Below, piece after piece: positions 6,148-7,192 of a DNA stretch of 7,192 nucleotides. The notes under the pieces were generated by a model that had not been told where the DNA came from, made no database searches, and saw only the letters and a list, made by a program, of their open reading frames with translations. Made by a program: the position numbers and the translations under genes. The stretch's first letter is position 1; every line of letters starts with the position of its first letter. This DNA comes from Gammaproteobacteria bacterium (GTDB taxonomy: Bacteria > Pseudomonadota > Gammaproteobacteria > SZUA-229): positions 397 through 7,588 of the forward strand of contig NVSH01000038.1 of the NCBI GenBank assembly GCA_002401185.1, written 5' to 3'.

Positions 6148-6380
6148 TAAAATTCCAACCCATATTGATTTTCAAATTGTTCCTGGCAAATAACGCAACG
6201 TACTGCATTGGGCAGCATTTTGATGCGGTTGTTTATACTGTCACCACAATCAATACAACAACGCACACCGTCGACGACTAACGGTTGATGTGTTGTCTTG
6301 TTTTTATGATTGCTTAACGCCTGCGCACGCTGCATTTCTTCAAGATCACAAGCATTGTCTATGGCATCTGCACTCATCAT
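6147..6380 (-). CDS. DksA/TraR-type C4 zinc-finger protein
   Basis: The 77-residue product has an acidic helical N-terminus (about 5-25) and a C-terminal zinc finger. The metal ligands lie in a CxxC pair in RCCIDCGDSI (about 41-45) and in the second pair of RCVICQEQFE (about 62-65), with the conserved RxxxxPxAxRC spacing (RIKMLPNAVRC) between them. This is the small phage and plasmid TraR class of DksA-like proteins that bind the secondary channel of host RNA polymerase and change promoter use without ppGpp. Mu-like and P2-like phages often keep such a gene near lysis or terminase genes. An AAGGA sequence 6 nt upstream supports the start at 6380, which overlaps the Rz1-like stop codon (ATGA). 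A regulatory role in this phage is inferred from family membership only. Confidence 0.85.
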   Translation of the reverse strand: MMSADAIDNACDLEEMQRAQALSNHKNKTTHQPLVVDGVRCCIDCGDSINNRIKMLPNAVRCVICQEQFENQYGLEF

Positions 6381-6649
6381 TGTGCGTCCTTAGGTATGCC
6401 CAAATTATTGGCGTCGATAATAGCGATACATTCTTCGGCGTAATTTTTATACAGTCGCTCACGGGCAACAAACGCGGCAAACGTTGCCCGGCTTAAACAA
6501 GCGGTATCATCGGCTTTAATAGCGGGTAGAAAAGGTTCGGCAGGTTTTGCTAGTTCAACAGGTTCATAGTGAACGTCGGGGGTGCAGCAACTACTAGCCG
6601 TTATTATCAAAATGGTCGCGATGACCATCGTCCAAACGCTCTTGCGCAT
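6377..6649 (-). CDS. Rz1-like outer-membrane lipoprotein (o-spanin)
   Basis: The 90-residue product starts with a lipoprotein signal peptide: MRKSVW, a hydrophobic core (about 7-16) and a lipobox-like ending TASSC with the candidate lipidated cysteine at 21, followed by another cysteine. The mature part is short and proline-containing (PVELAKPAEPFLP), then has two further cysteines and a helical tail. Together with the overlapping Rz-like gene this forms the spanin pair that fuses inner and outer membrane at the last step of lysis. A longer frame begins at 6805, but the ATG at 6649 has a very good AGGAG 7 nt upstream and begins the signal peptide, so it is chosen. It overlaps the Rz-like gene by 56 nt in a different frame, the classical nested Rz/Rz1 design. 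Confidence 0.75.
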   Translation of the reverse strand: MRKSVWTMVIATILIITASSCCTPDVHYEPVELAKPAEPFLPAIKADDTACLSRATFAAFVARERLYKNYAEECIAIIDANNLGIPKDAQ

Positions 6650-6863
6650 CGGTTTGCTCCTGTTTTTGTTTTTGTTGTATGGAGTCACGTGCCTTGTTAA
6701 CACGTTGATGAGTGTCTGAGTGCGCCTGTGCAGAGTTGGCTCGACCGGTTTGCCGTCGTGCTTCAGCATTAGCCGACTCAGCTCGGCGTTTTTGGTAAAG
6801 ACCAAACAACCCGGCGAGTAAAGCCAGTGCGCCCAATATTTTAGTCAGTAGATTACCCAGCAT
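6594..6863 (-). CDS. Rz-like inner-membrane spanin
   Basis: The 89-residue product has one N-terminal membrane helix (about 5-22, ILGALALLAGLFGLY) followed by a long, highly charged helix rich in Arg, Gln, Glu and Asp, typical of i-spanin periplasmic coiled coils. It is shorter than lambda Rz (153 residues) but common in size for Mu-like phages. The start at 6863 gives the N-in membrane helix; an upstream ATG at 6950 in the same frame would run through the holin gene in another frame and adds nothing recognisable. It overlaps the holin-like gene by 11 nt, and its 3' end contains the start of the Rz1-like gene. This order, holin, Rz, Rz1, is a standard lysis cassette. Confidence 0.72.
   Translation of the reverse strand: MLGNLLTKILGALALLAGLFGLYQKRRAESANAEARRQTGRANSAQAHSDTHQRVNKARDSIQQKQKQEQTDAQERLDDGHRDHFDNNG
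6657..6661 (-). promoter_or_regulatory. Ribosome binding site of the Rz1-like gene
   Basis: AGGAG lies 7 nt before the ATG at 6649, inside the Rz-like coding region. It decides the short start for the lipoprotein over the longer frame opening at 6805. Confidence 0.7.
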
Positions 6864-7086
6864 TGGCTTGTCTCTGATAATGTGTTTTGCGCCATTCACG
6901 CCCAAGCCAAATGCCCAACACCGCAGTAATTGCCATTGCAAAATCACCACCAGACATTAACGGAAACGTGCCCAGACCAGGCAAAGTTAAACCGGCAAAC
7001 AAAAACTTAAATACCACAACCACCCAACTGATGCTGACAAAAAACAAGGTAATGCTTTTATCGCCATGGCTGTCGTTAAGGTGCAT
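6853..7086 (-). CDS. Holin-like membrane protein
   Basis: The 77-residue product has a short basic/acidic N-terminus, a first hydrophobic segment (about 11-34, rich in V, F and L), a turn with PLMSGGDF, and a second segment (about 49-62, AMAITAVLGIWLG) followed by a basic REWRK end. Two membrane helices, small size and position directly before the Rz/Rz1 pair fit a class II-type holin that permeabilises the inner membrane and times lysis. The LMSxxDFAxAxxAxLGIWLGREW pattern is familiar from membrane proteins in lysis cassettes of Mu-like phages of Proteobacteria. GAGGTG (7091-7096) is a good ribosome site, and the start overlaps the preceding gene by 11 nt. Function is inferred from topology and neighbours. 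Confidence 0.72.
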   Translation of the reverse strand: MHLNDSHGDKSITLFFVSISWVVVVFKFLFAGLTLPGLGTFPLMSGGDFAMAITAVLGIWLGREWRKTHYQRQANAG

Positions 7087-7192
7087 AGCTCACCTCATCA
7101 CAAATAAACTGCTGCAACTTAAATAAACGACGAAGCCAGCCGCGAAGAAAACGATACTGCGATTGATTTTTAAAAACGATATCAAAATAAAA
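7076..7192 (-). CDS. C-terminus of an upstream phage protein (partial)
   Basis: An open frame runs in from the right edge of the window for 38 codons to a TAA at 7076-7078, overlapping the holin-like start by 11 nt, in the same style as the other junctions in this operon. The visible end is FYFDIVFKN, then a basic stretch around GWLRRLFKLQQF and a final CDEVSYAP. In Mu-like phages an endolysin or lytic transglycosylase commonly precedes the holin/spanin genes, so that is the best positional guess, but nothing in these 38 residues identifies a family. The gene begins outside the window. The region holds no separate promoter or other gene. Confidence 0.5.
   Translation of the reverse strand, partial: FYFDIVFKNQSQYRFLRGWLRRLFKLQQFICDEVSYAP

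Noticed and set aside
6650..6805. Longer start for the Rz1-like protein
   Set aside because: It would bury the lipoprotein signal peptide in the middle of the protein and lies in the alternative frame of the Rz-like gene; AGGAG supports the start at 6649.
6864..6950. Longer start for the Rz-like protein
   Set aside because: The extension lies wholly within the holin-like gene in another frame and places an unconvincing segment before the membrane helix.
1..7192. CRISPR array, insertion sequence or phage attachment site
   Set aside because: No regularly spaced direct repeats, transposase or terminal inverted repeats with target duplication were seen.

Overview
The window is part of a Mu-like (transposable, tailed) prophage or phage genome, almost entirely coded on the minus strand. 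It covers the end of a lysis module and the first head/packaging genes. The Mu-type order of DUF1804 protein, terminase, DUF935 portal and MuF protein points to a Proteobacterial host. The moderate GC and AT-rich intergenic DNA would fit a gammaproteobacterium, but the genus cannot be read from the sequence. There is no integrase, transposase or attachment site here.

Read in the direction of transcription (high to low coordinates), the layout starts at 7192-7076 with the C-terminus of an unidentified protein. It continues with a two-helix holin-like protein (7086-6853), an Rz-like inner-membrane spanin (6863-6594) and an Rz1-like lipoprotein spanin overlapping it in another frame (6649-6377). 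A DksA/TraR-type zinc-finger protein (6380-6147) and a coiled-coil/tail-anchored small protein (6147-5944) follow. Then come a DUF1804 helix-turn-helix protein, probably the small terminase (5928-5428), the large terminase (5431-3726, interrupted by a frameshift) and the DUF935 portal (3724-2219). A 24-residue membrane peptide (2222-2148), an FN3-like protein (2144-1806) and a small membrane protein (1774-1502) precede a MuF head protein with a probable nuclease-fold tail (1515-287, interrupted by a frameshift). Nearly every junction overlaps or abuts (ATGA or TAATG junctions, 11-14 nt overlaps), so this looks like one translationally coupled operon. The lysis proteins open the envelope at the end of infection; terminase, portal and MuF form the DNA-packaging and head-entry machinery.

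Two essential head genes, terminase and MuF, each need a -1 frame change to give a full-length product. In MuF the change coincides exactly with a classic A AAA AAA slippery heptamer. In the terminase it lies at a CGC repeat. Options are prophage decay, sequencing error or, for MuF only, programmed slippage.

The left 286 bases have no protein gene and break the normal Mu gene order, in which scaffold/protease genes should follow MuF. They carry AT-rich palindromes, a good sigma70-type promoter on the PLUS strand (141-168) and, starting at its predicted start site, a roughly 110-nt sequence with nested complementary helices ending at the MuF stop codon. I read this as a candidate structured non-coding RNA, convergent to the MuF/nuclease gene and unlike any RNA family I recognise. 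It is the most interesting object in the window.
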